DNA of 64,000 nucleotides from Streptomyces collinus Tu 365 (GTDB lineage Bacteria; Actinomycetota; Actinomycetes; Streptomycetales; Streptomycetaceae): the NCBI RefSeq assembly GCF_000444875.1, contig NC_021985.1, forward strand, positions 2,108,001 to 2,172,000. The letters are read 5' to 3'. A program made the translations under genes and the position numbers. Positions 1 to 8,814 of this stretch are shown piece after piece; position 1 is the first letter of the stretch, and every line of letters starts with the position of its first letter. The notes under the pieces were generated by a model. That model ran no database searches, was not told where the DNA came from, and saw only the letters and a program-made list of their open reading frames with translations.

Positions 1-217
1 GGCCGTCGGCAACGGGCTCGCCCGCCGCCGGCAGGGCCCCTACGCCCTGCGGCGCGTCACCGTGCGCCGCGGCACGGGCGTCGAGGAGTTCGAACGGCTG
101 CTCCAGGGCCGCGCGATCGCCCGGAACTTCGCCAGGGACCGCGCCCTCACCCAGGGCTACGCACTCGTCCGAAGAGCACGCCAGGTCCGCCGGAAGGCCA
201 TCAGCTCCCGTGTCTGA
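1..217 (+). CDS. C-terminal end of an unidentified protein (5' end outside window)
   Basis: The frame starting at base 2 is open for 71 codons and ends with TGA at 215-217. The visible part is strongly basic, with many Arg residues near the end, and contains no motif I recognise. Its stop lies 8 bases inside the next gene, whose GTG start is at 210, so the two are probably cotranscribed and translationally coupled. By position it may belong to a surface polysaccharide locus, but no function can be assigned from this fragment. Confidence 0.65.
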   Translation, partial: AVGNGLARRRQGPYALRRVTVRRGTGVEEFERLLQGRAIARNFARDRALTQGYALVRRARQVRRKAISSRV

Positions 218-3200
218 CACGACCACCACCACCGAGACCGCGCCGCCCGGGACACAGGCGCCCGAGCGGCCCGGACGCCGACTGCGCCTGCCCGGGGCGG
301 GCCGCCCGGCCGGCGGCAGCCCGCTGTTCCGCAACGCCTACGCGCTGATGCTCAACACCGGCATCTCCGCCGTCCTCGGGCTCGGCTTCTGGCTCGCCGC
401 GGCCCGCTACTACTCCGAGTCCGCGGTCGGCCAGGGCTCCGCGGCCATCGCCGCGATGAAACTGCTCGCCGGGCTGACCGCGGTGACCCTGACCGGCGCG
501 CTGGCCCGCTTCATCCCGGTGTCGGGGCGGCGCACCGGACGGCTCATCTTCCTCACGTACGCCGGCAGTTCACTGGTCGTGGCGCTCGCAGCCGGGGTGT
601 TCCTGACGACCCTGGGCGCGTGGGGGCCGTCGTACCGCTTCCTGCACGGGCCGGTGAACGGGCTGGGCTTCGTCGCGGCCGTCGTCGCCTGGAACCTGCT
701 CACCCTCCAGGACGGTGTGCTGACCGGGCTGCGCAGCGCGCCCTGGGTGCCGGTCGGCAACACCGTGTTCTCGGCCGTGAAGCTGGGGCTCCTCGTCGCG
801 TTCGCGGTGGCCGTCCCGACCACCGGCGTCTTCGTGTCCTGGGTCGCCGCGATCGCCACCTCGGTGGTGCCGCTGGGCTGGCTGGTGTTCCGGCGGCTGG
901 TGCCCCGGCACGTCCGGTCGACCGAGGGCCACGCCGAACCGCCGGCACTGCGCGAGATCGGCAGGTTCCTGGCCGGGGACTACACCGGGTCCCTGTTCTC
1001 GCTCGCCGTGGTCTACCTGGTCCCGGTGATCATCGCCTCGCAGGTCAGCGCCGAGGACAACGCCTACTTCTACATCACCACCACCATCGGCGGCACGACC
1101 AACCTGCTCGCCATCAACATGGGCGCGTCGCTGACGGTCGAGGGCGCGCACGATCCGGGGCGGCTCGCCGCCGACACCCGCGCCGCGCTGCGGCGGATGG
1201 CCCGGATCATGCTGCCGATCGCGGGCGCGCTCTTCGTCGGCGCGCCCTGGATCCTGGGTGTCTTCGGCGACGGCTACGCGGACGCGGCCACCCCGCTGCT
1301 GCGCTGGTTCGCGGTCGGCGCGGTGCTGCGGGTCGTGATGGAGACGCACTTCGCAGTGCTCCGCGCGCAGAGCCGGACCGCCGGACTGGCCTGGTTGCAG
1401 GGCCTGTTGTGCCTGCTGGTGCTCGGCCTGACCCTGCTGCTGCTGCCGCGGATGGGGCTGACCGGCGCGGGCGTCGCCGAGATCTCCAGCCTGACCGTGA
1501 TCGTGGCGCTCGCGGCGCCGAGACTGTGGCGGACGGTCCGGGCGGCTCCCGCCCCCGTACCGGACCGCGCGGCACCGGACGGCGACCTCGCCGACCTCGG
1601 CGAGCCCTCCCGCTCCCGGCCGCGCCTGGCCGGCCGCCCGCGCGGGGACGCCCCCGGCCTCCCGGCCGACTCCCCCACCCACCGGCACAGCCCGGGCTGG
1701 GCGCTGGAGAACGACACCCTCGCCCTCGGCATCCACGTCGACCTCGACCACCTCGAACGCCGCCCCGACGTCCGTCCGGGCCCCGGCACCCCGCCGGCCG
1801 GCGTTCCCGTCCCGCGCCCGGCCGAGGAGCCGGAACCGGGCGCCGAGGCCTCCCTGGGCCCGGCCGAGGCGGCCCTCCTGCGGAAGGCGGAGGAGGACTC
1901 CGACGCGCCGTTCGGCGGAGTCGACGCCCTGTTCGAGACGTCCGACGCCCCGTTCCACGAGGCCGACGCGCTGTCGCGGGAGACGGAGGCAGCGGCCGGA
2001 CGGTCCGATGGGACGGCGCAGGACGCCGACACGCCGTTCGGAAGGCCGGCGGCGGCCACCGGCCCCGCGGACGGCGACGCCGTGCCCGACGAGCCGCCAC
2101 CGCCCGCGCCGCCCGCACGGCTCGCGCCCACCCGTTCCGGAGTGGTCCTCGGCTGTCTGCTGGTCGCGGCGCTGCTGCTGTACTGGGTGCCGGCACTGCG
2201 GCTCGGTGAGGGCGACCTCGACGCGATGGGCGGCCTCGGCCTGGTCTCCGTGCTGCCGCTGCCCACCCTGGTGGGGGCCGCGCTGCTGGTCACGGTGTTC
2301 GCCTCGCTGCTCCGGCTGCGCCGCGAGCACCGGACGCTGCTCCTGGTCACCCTGCTGGCGACGGTGGTGTCCCTGCACGCGCTGCCCGCCGTGCTGGAGA
2401 CCGAGCCGCGGTTCGCGACGGCCTGGCAGCACCTCGGCTTCATCGACTACATCGACCGCACCGGGTCCGCCGTACCCGACCTGGACGCCCGCTGGAGCTG
2501 GCCCGGCTTCTTCGCCGCGGCCGCGTTCGTCGCCCGGGCGTGCGGGACCGACGACTTCACGGAGATCATCCGCTGGTGGCCCACGGCCGTACAGCTCGCC
2601 TATCTGGCCCCGGTGTTCCTGCTGACCCGGTCGCTGCGGGCGAGCTGGCGGGCCAAGTGGACCGGTGTGTGGCTCTTCGTGCTGAGCGGATGGGTCGGCC
2701 AGGACTACTTCTCCCCGCAGGGCTTCACCTACCTGCTGTACCTCGTCTTCGTCGCCGTCCTGCTGGTCTGGTTCCGCGCCCCGCGGGTGCTCTGGTCCGT
2801 GCGCCGCCCCGGCGAGGCCGAGGTGGCGCCGGCCGGCCGGCGGCAGCGCGCGGTGCTGCTGCTGGTGCTGATCGGCCTGTACGCGGCGAGCGTCCCGGCC
2901 CACCAGCTCACCCCGTTCGTGATGCTCGGTGTGCTCACGGCCCTGGTGCTGGCCGGCCGGTCGGAGCTGCGCGGGCTGCCCATCCTGTTCGCGGTGCTGG
3001 TGGCCGCCTGGGTCGGCTTCATGGCCGAGCCGTACTGGTCCGGCCACTTCGACGATCTGTTCGGCGGGGTCGGCGGGGTCGGCAGCAACGTCTCGACGTC
3101 CGTCTCCGGCCGCATCCAGGGCGGGAGTTCGACCCACAAGCTGGTCCTGTACACCCGGGTCCTGCTGGCCGGTTCGGTGATGGCGTTCGCCTGCTGCGGC

Positions 3201-4136
3201 TGGTGGCGCAGACGCGTCCACCGGTACCGCGAGCGGTCCCTGCTGGTGCTGACCTTCGTGCCGTTCCTGGGCTTCGGCATGCAGTCGTACGGCGGTGAGA
3301 TGGCGCTGCGGGTCTTCATGTTCGCGGTGCCGGGCGCGGCGCTGCTCGGCGCCCTCGCGCTGTTCCCGCGCGCCGGTGTCACCCCCGGGGAGCGGGCGAA
3401 GGACCACAACGCCCTCGCCCCGGTGGCCGCGCTGCTGGCGGGGCTGCTGCTGATGGGCGGGTTCCTGGTGGCCCGGTGGGGCAACGAGCCGTTCGAGCGG
3501 ACCCGGCCCGGCGAGGTCACGGCCATGGACTGGGTGTACGCCCACGACCGGCCGACGGTACGGCTGCTGTGGCTGACCCAGGACCCGGTCAACGACGTGA
3601 CCCCGGCGCTGCCGTGGGGCGCGCGGGACATGGAGCGGGTGAACTACGTGCCGACCCAGGCACCGGTCGACCCGGCGCTGGTGTCCGGCCTGGTCAAGGC
3701 GCTCAGGGACGCGGGACCGAACTCGTACCTGATGGTCGACCGGAGCCAGGTGACCTACCTGCAGCTGGACGCGGGCTACGCCCCGGCCTGGGAGTCCCGG
3801 CTGGTGCGGCACCTGGACGAGCGGCGGGAGCTGACCAGGGCCCTGGTCAACGACGACGTCACGGTGTACGCGATGCGCGAGCGGCCGGCGGGCCGGGTGC
3901 CGGCGCCCGACCCGGGGCCCATCGGGCCGCAGGTGACGTGGACACCCTGGTCGGTGGCGGGCGCGCTGGCCGCCGTCGCCCTGGTCCTGCTGCTCACCGC
4001 CCGCGAGGTGGCCCGGGTCGCACTGCGGCCGGGAGTGCGGCGACTGCGGCTGCTGCAGGGCAGTTTCTGGTTCTCGCTGCCGCTGCTCGCGCTGCTGCTG
4101 GCGTCGCTGGTGCAGCGGTTCCTGACCATGAAGTGA
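210..4136 (+). CDS. fused polysaccharide flippase (Wzx-like) and membrane glycosyltransferase (GT-C-like), 1308 aa
   Basis: The N-terminal part (about residues 35-445) is a chain of hydrophobic segments resembling the MOP/Wzx polysaccharide flippases, starting with FRNAYALMLNTGISAVLG. A hydrophilic, proline- and acid-rich linker follows (about 450-640) with repeated DAPF/DALF-type motifs. The C-terminal part (about 645-1305) has many further membrane segments and an acidic, aromatic loop pattern (DARWSWPGF, DYFSPQG) as seen in GT-C lipid-linked sugar transferases. The GTG start follows GGAAGG and overlaps the upstream gene's end. Flippases are usually about 450 aa, so this is a true two-domain fusion. 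Inferred role: moves a lipid-linked glycan outward and extends or transfers it outside. The substrate is unknown. Confidence 0.75.
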   Translation: MSDTTTTTETAPPGTQAPERPGRRLRLPGAGRPAGGSPLFRNAYALMLNTGISAVLGLGFWLAAARYYSESAVGQGSAAIAAMKLLAGLTAVTLTGALARFIPVSGRRTGRLIFLTYAGSSLVVALAAGVFLTTLGAWGPSYRFLHGPVNGLGFVAAVVAWNLLTLQDGVLTGLRSAPWVPVGNTVFSAVKLGLLVAFAVAVPTTGVFVSWVAAIATSVVPLGWLVFRRLVPRHVRSTEGHAEPPALREIGRFLAGDYTGSLFSLAVVYLVPVIIASQVSAEDNAYFYITTTIGGTTNLLAINMGASLTVEGAHDPGRLAADTRAALRRMARIMLPIAGALFVGAPWILGVFGDGYADAATPLLRWFAVGAVLRVVMETHFAVLRAQSRTAGLAWLQGLLCLLVLGLTLLLLPRMGLTGAGVAEISSLTVIVALAAPRLWRTVRAAPAPVPDRAAPDGDLADLGEPSRSRPRLAGRPRGDAPGLPADSPTHRHSPGWALENDTLALGIHVDLDHLERRPDVRPGPGTPPAGVPVPRPAEEPEPGAEASLGPAEAALLRKAEEDSDAPFGGVDALFETSDAPFHEADALSRETEAAAGRSDGTAQDADTPFGRPAAATGPADGDAVPDEPPPPAPPARLAPTRSGVVLGCLLVAALLLYWVPALRLGEGDLDAMGGLGLVSVLPLPTLVGAALLVTVFASLLRLRREHRTLLLVTLLATVVSLHALPAVLETEPRFATAWQHLGFIDYIDRTGSAVPDLDARWSWPGFFAAAAFVARACGTDDFTEIIRWWPTAVQLAYLAPVFLLTRSLRASWRAKWTGVWLFVLSGWVGQDYFSPQGFTYLLYLVFVAVLLVWFRAPRVLWSVRRPGEAEVAPAGRRQRAVLLLVLIGLYAASVPAHQLTPFVMLGVLTALVLAGRSELRGLPILFAVLVAAWVGFMAEPYWSGHFDDLFGGVGGVGSNVSTSVSGRIQGGSSTHKLVLYTRVLLAGSVMAFACCGWWRRRVHRYRERSLLVLTFVPFLGFGMQSYGGEMALRVFMFAVPGAALLGALALFPRAGVTPGERAKDHNALAPVAALLAGLLLMGGFLVARWGNEPFERTRPGEVTAMDWVYAHDRPTVRLLWLTQDPVNDVTPALPWGARDMERVNYVPTQAPVDPALVSGLVKALRDAGPNSYLMVDRSQVTYLQLDAGYAPAWESRLVRHLDERRELTRALVNDDVTVYAMRERPAGRVPAPDPGPIGPQVTWTPWSVAGALAAVALVLLLTAREVARVALRPGVRRLRLLQGSFWFSLPLLALLLASLVQRFLTMK

Positions 4137-4170
4137 GGCGGAGCGAGGTGACGGGTGCGGGGTGGGCGGC

Positions 4171-5592
4171 TCAGCGGTCGAGCCACTTCACCTCGTACGC
4201 GTGCAGGTCGAACCGCTTGCCGTCGACCCGGGCGCTGATCGTGCGGCCGAGGGTGTTGACCACCAGCACCCGCTCGCGGTCGGCGAGGACGCGGACGTTG
4301 GGCACGTCGTCCGGGGCGACGGAGACCGTCTCGTAGCGTGTGCCCGGCCCGAACGCCTCGCCGAACCGTGACAGCAGGGCGTACATGGGCAGTTCGCGTC
4401 CCCCGCCGGCGCGGTCCGTGGGTGTCCACAGGCAGCCGGGGCAGTCGGTGCCCCTGGCCTCCTCCGGGTTCCAGTAGAAGCCGGAGGACGCGCCGCCCTC
4501 GGCCATCGCGATCAGCCCGGCGGCGTGCACGGCGAGGCGGTGGGCCTCGGACCAGCCGGTGCGCTCGCCCTTGCCGTCGGCGGGCTCCACGTAGTACTCG
4601 GCCCACCACAGGGGAAGGCCGTGGGTCTGCCGCCCGACCCAGTCGCCGACCGCGGTGAACTTGGCGGTGGCGGCGAACTCGTCCGGCAGCAGCTCGTCGT
4701 CGTTGGTGTAGCTGGAGCCGTCGACGACCACGAAGTCGGCTCCCACCCGGTGGGCGTTCCAGTAGCGGAAGGCGTCGAGGACCCGCCGGTCCACGGCGCC
4801 CCAGGGGCCCTTCAGCGCGTCCGAGGCGTTCGGGTCGCGCGGGTCCAGGCTGTCCATGACCAGGTAGGGGCCGCCGACCATGACGTCCTTGTCGACCTTC
4901 TTCAGCGCCCGGTAGACGAGGTTGTACATCCTCGTGTAGCCCTCGTAGTCCCAGCGATGTCGGGCGTCGTTCCAGAAGCCCTTGAACTCGTTCCAGACGA
5001 CGAAGTGGCGTACGTCGGGATAGCGCCTGGCGACGGTCGCGGCCAGGTCGGCGAAGTCCTGGTAGTGGTCCGGGGTGGGCGCGGTCTCCAGCGCGGCCCG
5101 GCTCCAGTCGGTGTTCCCGGCGCCGGGCCTGCCGCCCTTCATCCAGTCCGGCGAGCAGCACAGCGTGACCACCGGGGTGCCGCCCGACCTGCGGATGAAG
5201 TCGATCCGGCGGTCCATCGCCCCGAAGTCGTAACGGCCCTTCACCGGCTCGGGGTTGTCGGCGCCCCAGCCCATCAGCGCCTGATCCTGCGGCAGCCCGC
5301 CGTCCCCGGCGAGCAGCCGCTCGACCCGGCCGACGGCCGTGCCGCTGCCGTCGTCGGCGCTGTACTGGGTGTGGGTGAAGCCCCAGCCGACCTCGGGCCG
5401 CGGGGGCCCGGACGGGCCGGCCGGGGTGCCGTGCACCTTGTCGCCGTCGCGCGTGGTGCCGGCGGTGCTCGGGCCGCCCCCGGGCAGCGTGTTGAGCAGG
5501 GTCACCACCAGGGCGAGCGCGGCCGCCCCGACTCCCAGCAGAGCGGTGAGCCGCCACCGCCGAGCCCCCGAACACCACCCATGACGTCCCAT
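4171..5592 (-). CDS. membrane-anchored GH39-like glycoside hydrolase, 473 aa
   Basis: The protein has a TIM-barrel clan A layout: the acid/base glutamate is E202 in VVWNEF and the probable nucleophile is E332 in LPLWWAEYYVEP. It resembles GH39 xylosidase/glycosidase-like proteins. A basic N-terminus followed by a hydrophobic segment (about residues 15-34) and a Pro/Gly-rich linker suggests an extracellular enzyme anchored in the membrane. The ATG at 5592 was chosen because the signal anchor starts directly after it; longer readings reach 5718 but add no recognisable sequence. It converges on the flippase/transferase gene with only 34 bp between the stops, so it may process the glycan that gene exports. 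The true substrate is unknown. Confidence 0.75.
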   Translation of the reverse strand: MGRHGWCSGARRWRLTALLGVGAAALALVVTLLNTLPGGGPSTAGTTRDGDKVHGTPAGPSGPPRPEVGWGFTHTQYSADDGSGTAVGRVERLLAGDGGLPQDQALMGWGADNPEPVKGRYDFGAMDRRIDFIRRSGGTPVVTLCCSPDWMKGGRPGAGNTDWSRAALETAPTPDHYQDFADLAATVARRYPDVRHFVVWNEFKGFWNDARHRWDYEGYTRMYNLVYRALKKVDKDVMVGGPYLVMDSLDPRDPNASDALKGPWGAVDRRVLDAFRYWNAHRVGADFVVVDGSSYTNDDELLPDEFAATAKFTAVGDWVGRQTHGLPLWWAEYYVEPADGKGERTGWSEAHRLAVHAAGLIAMAEGGASSGFYWNPEEARGTDCPGCLWTPTDRAGGGRELPMYALLSRFGEAFGPGTRYETVSVAPDDVPNVRVLADRERVLVVNTLGRTISARVDGKRFDLHAYEVKWLDR

Positions 5593-5702
5593 CAAGGACA
5601 ACAGTAACGGCGTACGGCACATACGGGGCAGGTCTTGGGAACACCCGGAACAAGCGGCGGAAATGCCGTGCGCGGGGGGCACCGGTGGCAGATCATGGCG
5701 GC

Positions 5703-6812
5703 ATGTCTGCGAACCCACACGACGCTCTGCCGATCCGGCTCCACGTCGACGACTCCGACTCGCCGTCCGACGTCGTCGACGCGCTGTTCCTCGGCCGCTT
5801 CGCGACGGGCGAGCAGCCGTACTCGCACGCGGCGAACATCGACCGGGTGCGCTCCGGGGCCACCCTGCTCCCGGACGGCGCCCGGGTGCTGCGGGTGGCC
5901 CGCGACGACGACCGCAGCGCGACCCTCGCCGAGGGCGAGGGCTGGACCCTGCTGGTCTCGCGCTGGAACCGCGGCGCGGACGTCACGGTCACCGCGACCA
6001 CCGCCGAGCTGGCCAAGACCGTCCTCGACCGGGCCACGGACGGCGCGGCCGACGAACCGGAACCCCAGCCGGAGAACGTCACCATGGGCTTCTGGTACGT
6101 CTCCCCGCGGCGCGGACCGCACCGCACCACCCGGCAGATCTCGGCGGGCACCTGGGACGAGGTCAGGCCCAACTACACGGCGCCGGTGGCGGACGCGATG
6201 GACCGCCTGATGAAGACGACGCCCGAGGACATCGCGGGGCGCCTGCTCCTGCTGCACGGGCCGCCGGGCACCGGCAAGACGTCCGCGCTGCGCACGCTCG
6301 CCCGCTCCTGGCGGGACTGGTGCCAGGTGGACTGCGTGCTGGACCCGGAGCGGCTCTTCTCCGACGTCGGCTACCTGATGGACATCGCGATCGGCGAGGA
6401 CGACAGCACGGGCAAGGGCCGCTGGCGCCTGCTGCTGCTGGAGGACTGCGACGAGCTGATCCGCGGCGAGGCCAAGCACACCGCGGGCCAGGCCCTGTCC
6501 CGGCTGCTCAACCTCACCGACGGCCTGCTCGGCCAGGGGCGGAACGTGCTGGTGGGCGTCACCACCAACGAGGACCTGGAGCGGCTGCACCCGGCCGTGG
6601 TCAGGCCGGGGCGCTGTCTGGCCCGGATCGAGGTGGGACCGCTGACCCGCCGGGAGGCGATGACCTGGCTGGGCGACGAGGCCGAGGGGCACGGGGACGC
6701 CGTCGGCCGGGACGGCGCGACGCTCGCCGAGCTGTTCGCGCTGCGCCGGGGCAGCACGCCGACGTCGGTGCCGGGGGCGCGGGACGGGGCGGACGCGGGG
6801 CTGTACCTGTAG
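5703..6812 (+). CDS. AAA-family ATPase with N-terminal DUF5925 domain, 369 aa
   Basis: Residues 1-125 match my recollection of the actinomycete DUF5925 domain. The C-terminal half is an AAA+ ATPase with Walker A GPPGTGKT at 186-193, Walker B LLLLEDCDE near 243-251, and a sensor-like segment GVTTNEDLERLHPAVVRPGR near 285-305, as in AAA proteins that remodel other proteins. ATG 5703 is preferred to GTG 5685 because the family-like sequence begins there. The gene is divergent from the glycosidase and ends 15 bp before the DUF72 gene, so those two probably form an operon. The protein is cytoplasmic (no membrane segment); client and function are unknown. Confidence 0.8.
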   Translation: MSANPHDALPIRLHVDDSDSPSDVVDALFLGRFATGEQPYSHAANIDRVRSGATLLPDGARVLRVARDDDRSATLAEGEGWTLLVSRWNRGADVTVTATTAELAKTVLDRATDGAADEPEPQPENVTMGFWYVSPRRGPHRTTRQISAGTWDEVRPNYTAPVADAMDRLMKTTPEDIAGRLLLLHGPPGTGKTSALRTLARSWRDWCQVDCVLDPERLFSDVGYLMDIAIGEDDSTGKGRWRLLLLEDCDELIRGEAKHTAGQALSRLLNLTDGLLGQGRNVLVGVTTNEDLERLHPAVVRPGRCLARIEVGPLTRREAMTWLGDEAEGHGDAVGRDGATLAELFALRRGSTPTSVPGARDGADAGLYL

Positions 6813-6827
6813 TGCTTTAGTGGTGTC

Positions 6828-7622
6828 ATGACCTTGTTCGTCGGCACTTCGGGGTGGCAGTACAAGGACTGGCGGGACGTCGTCTACCCGGCGGGCGTCC
6901 CGACGCGGCTGTGGCTCGAGGAGTACACGCGGCTGTTCGCGACGGTGGAGATCAACAACGCGTTCTACCGACTGCCGTCCCGGGAGAACTTCGCGGCCTG
7001 GCGGGACCGGGTGCCGCCGGACTTCGTGGTCGCGGTGAAGGCCAGCCGCTATCTGACCCACATCAAGCGGCTGAAGGAGCCCGCGGAACCGGTCCACCGC
7101 CTGATGACCCACGCGGCGGGCCTCGGCGACCGTCTCGGCCCGGTGCTCCTCCAGCTCCCGCCGAACCTGCGCGCGGACGCGGCCCTGCTCGACGACTGCC
7201 TCGCCCGCTTCCCGCGGGGCACCCGGGTCGCGGTCGAGCCGCGCCACGACTCCTGGTGGACGCCCCAGGTGCGGGCGGTCCTGGAGGCGCGGGGCGCGGC
7301 GCTGTGCTGGGCGGACGTCCTGGCCCGGCCGGTGAGCCCGCTGTGGCGGACCGCCGACTGGGGGTACGTGCGCTTCCACCAGGGCCGCGCCCGGCCGTGG
7401 CCGCGCTACGGCAGACGGTCGCTGGAGACGTGGGTGGACCGTGTCGCGACGACCTGGCCGGACGCGGCGGACGTGTACGCGTACTTCAACAACGACCCCG
7501 GCGGGGCGGCGGTGGCCGACGCGGTGGCCTTCGCGAGGGCGGCCCGCCGTGCGGGCCGCACGGTGACCCACACCCCGGCCCACGCACCGACCCGCACACC
7601 GGAACCGGCCCGGCACGGCTAG
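6828..7622 (+). CDS. DUF72 (YecE-like) family protein, 264 aa
   Basis: The start FVGTSGWQYKDWRDVVYP and the later segments YFNND and FHQGR are the recognisable DUF72 signature. The family adopts a TIM-barrel fold; its biochemical function is not established. Length (264 aa) is normal for the family. The last 25 residues are rich in Thr, Pro, Ala and His and look unstructured. It lies 15 bp after the AAA ATPase stop and is probably cotranscribed with it. A long tandem-repeat region begins about 80 bp downstream. Confidence 0.85.
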   Translation: MTLFVGTSGWQYKDWRDVVYPAGVPTRLWLEEYTRLFATVEINNAFYRLPSRENFAAWRDRVPPDFVVAVKASRYLTHIKRLKEPAEPVHRLMTHAAGLGDRLGPVLLQLPPNLRADAALLDDCLARFPRGTRVAVEPRHDSWWTPQVRAVLEARGAALCWADVLARPVSPLWRTADWGYVRFHQGRARPWPRYGRRSLETWVDRVATTWPDAADVYAYFNNDPGGAAVADAVAFARAARRAGRTVTHTPAHAPTRTPEPARHG

Positions 7623-7699
7623 GAGGCCGGTCGGCCGGGTCAAGCCCCGGGTGGACGCCGGCCGGGTCAAGGCCCGGGTGGGGACGCCGGCCGGGGCAA

Positions 7700-8285
7700 G
7701 GCCGACGGCGATCCGGCGAGACGGGTTCGCCGGCCGGACCCGGCCACAGGACGGTGACCGGACGGGGCCGACGACCAACCGACCGGACAGGCCACTGCCT
7801 GGACCCGGCCGCACGACGGTGACCGGGCGGGGCCGACGACGAACCGACCGGACAGGCCACTGGCCGGACCCGACCGCAGGACGGTGAGGGGACGGGGCCG
7901 ACGGCGATCCCGCGGGACGGGCCGCTGGGTGGACCCGGTCGCGGGACGGTGAGGGGCGAGGCCGACGGCGAACCGGCGAGACGGGTTCGCCGGCCGGACC
8001 CGGCCACAGGACGGTGACCGGACGGGGCCGACGACCAACCGACCGGACAGGCCACTGGCCGGACCCTGCCGCAGGACGGTGACCGGGCGAGGCCGACGAC
8101 GAACCGACCGGACAGGCCACTGGCCGGACCCGACCGCAGGACGGTGAGGGGACGGGGCCGACGGCGATCCCGCGGGACAGGCCGCTGGCCGGACCCAGCC
8201 GCAGGACGGTGACCGGGCGAGGCCGACGGCGATCCGACGGGACAGGCCGCTGGCCGGACCCGGCCGCGGGGTGAGGCCGGCGGCG
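7700..8285. repeat. hierarchical minisatellite: nine units of about 65 bp arranged as a 4-unit (260 bp) higher-order repeat
   Basis: A motif beginning GGCCGACG recurs at 7700, 7766, 7831, 7896, 7960, 8026, 8091, 8156 and 8221, that is every 64-66 bases, with a decayed tenth start near 8273. Units four apart are much more alike than neighbours: 7700 and 7960 share the same GCGAGACGGGTTCGCC variant, and 7766/8026, 7831/8091 and 7896/8156 are matching pairs. The basic order is A-B-C-D-A-B-C-D-A. The unit length is not a multiple of three, so the array is not a coding repeat. It fills the 748 bp convergent space between the DUF72 and GntR genes, and short GGCCGG/CCGGCC inverted repeats sit in each unit. 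Confidence 0.93.
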
Positions 8286-8370
8286 GACGGGCGGGGCCGG
8301 TGCCGGCGCAGGGCCGGCGGCTGCCGGGAGCGGCCGGGCAGGCCGGGGGCGGCGGGCAGCCGGGCCGCGT

Positions 8371-8742
8371 TCAGTGGGCTTCGTAGGCCGCCCGCAGGGC
8401 GTCCCGTACCGCGGCCAGGGCCTCCGGCTCGCCGAGGCCGAGCCGCCGCACCCGTTCCACGTACGCCTGGGCGGCCAGCGCGGCCTCGCGCTCGGCGGCC
8501 GAGCCGGCGGCGGCCACGAACGTCCCGTTGCGCCCGCGGGTCTCGATCACCCCGTCGCCCTCCAGGGCGCGGTACGCCTTGGCCACCGTGTTCACCGCGA
8601 GCCCCAGCGACTCCGCCAGCCCCCGCACGGTCGGCAGCCGGTAGCCCACCGGCAGCACGCCGGACCGCGCCTGCTCGGAGATCTGCGCCCGCACCTGCTC
8701 GTACGGGGGCGCGCTGTCATCGATACGGATCTTCAGGCTCAC
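8371..8742 (-). CDS. GntR-family transcriptional regulator, short YtrA-like type, 123 aa
   Basis: The start SLKIRIDDSAPPYEQVRAQI and the helix-turn-helix segment LPTVRGLAESLGLAVNTVAK are typical of the GntR winged-helix domain (residues about 8-75). Only about 45 further residues follow, so there is no FadR or UTRA effector domain; this fits the YtrA-like class of small GntR repressors. GTG 8742 is chosen because the family sequence begins directly there; no clear ribosome-binding site is seen. It is divergent from the acetyltransferase gene at 8815, the most likely regulated neighbour. Confidence 0.85.
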   Translation of the reverse strand: MSLKIRIDDSAPPYEQVRAQISEQARSGVLPVGYRLPTVRGLAESLGLAVNTVAKAYRALEGDGVIETRGRNGTFVAAAGSAAEREAALAAQAYVERVRRLGLGEPEALAAVRDALRAAYEAH

Positions 8743-8814
8743 AGGGCCGATTGTCCCGCACCCGGGAGAAAATGAGAGGCACCCACGACAGGTCCGCCCG
8801 TACGGTGCCTCCTC

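Noticed and set aside
570..3812. A 1080-codon open frame on the minus strand opposite the flippase/transferase fusion
   Set aside because: Its Gln/His/Arg/Gly-rich composition is that of antisense reading of high-G+C codons, with no domain; the plus-strand frame has clear membrane-protein sequence.
5592..8120. A long minus-strand open frame running through the tandem repeats and the DUF72/AAA genes
   Set aside because: It reads the repeat units in changing frames as Arg/Pro/Gly-rich sequence and is antisense to two convincing genes.
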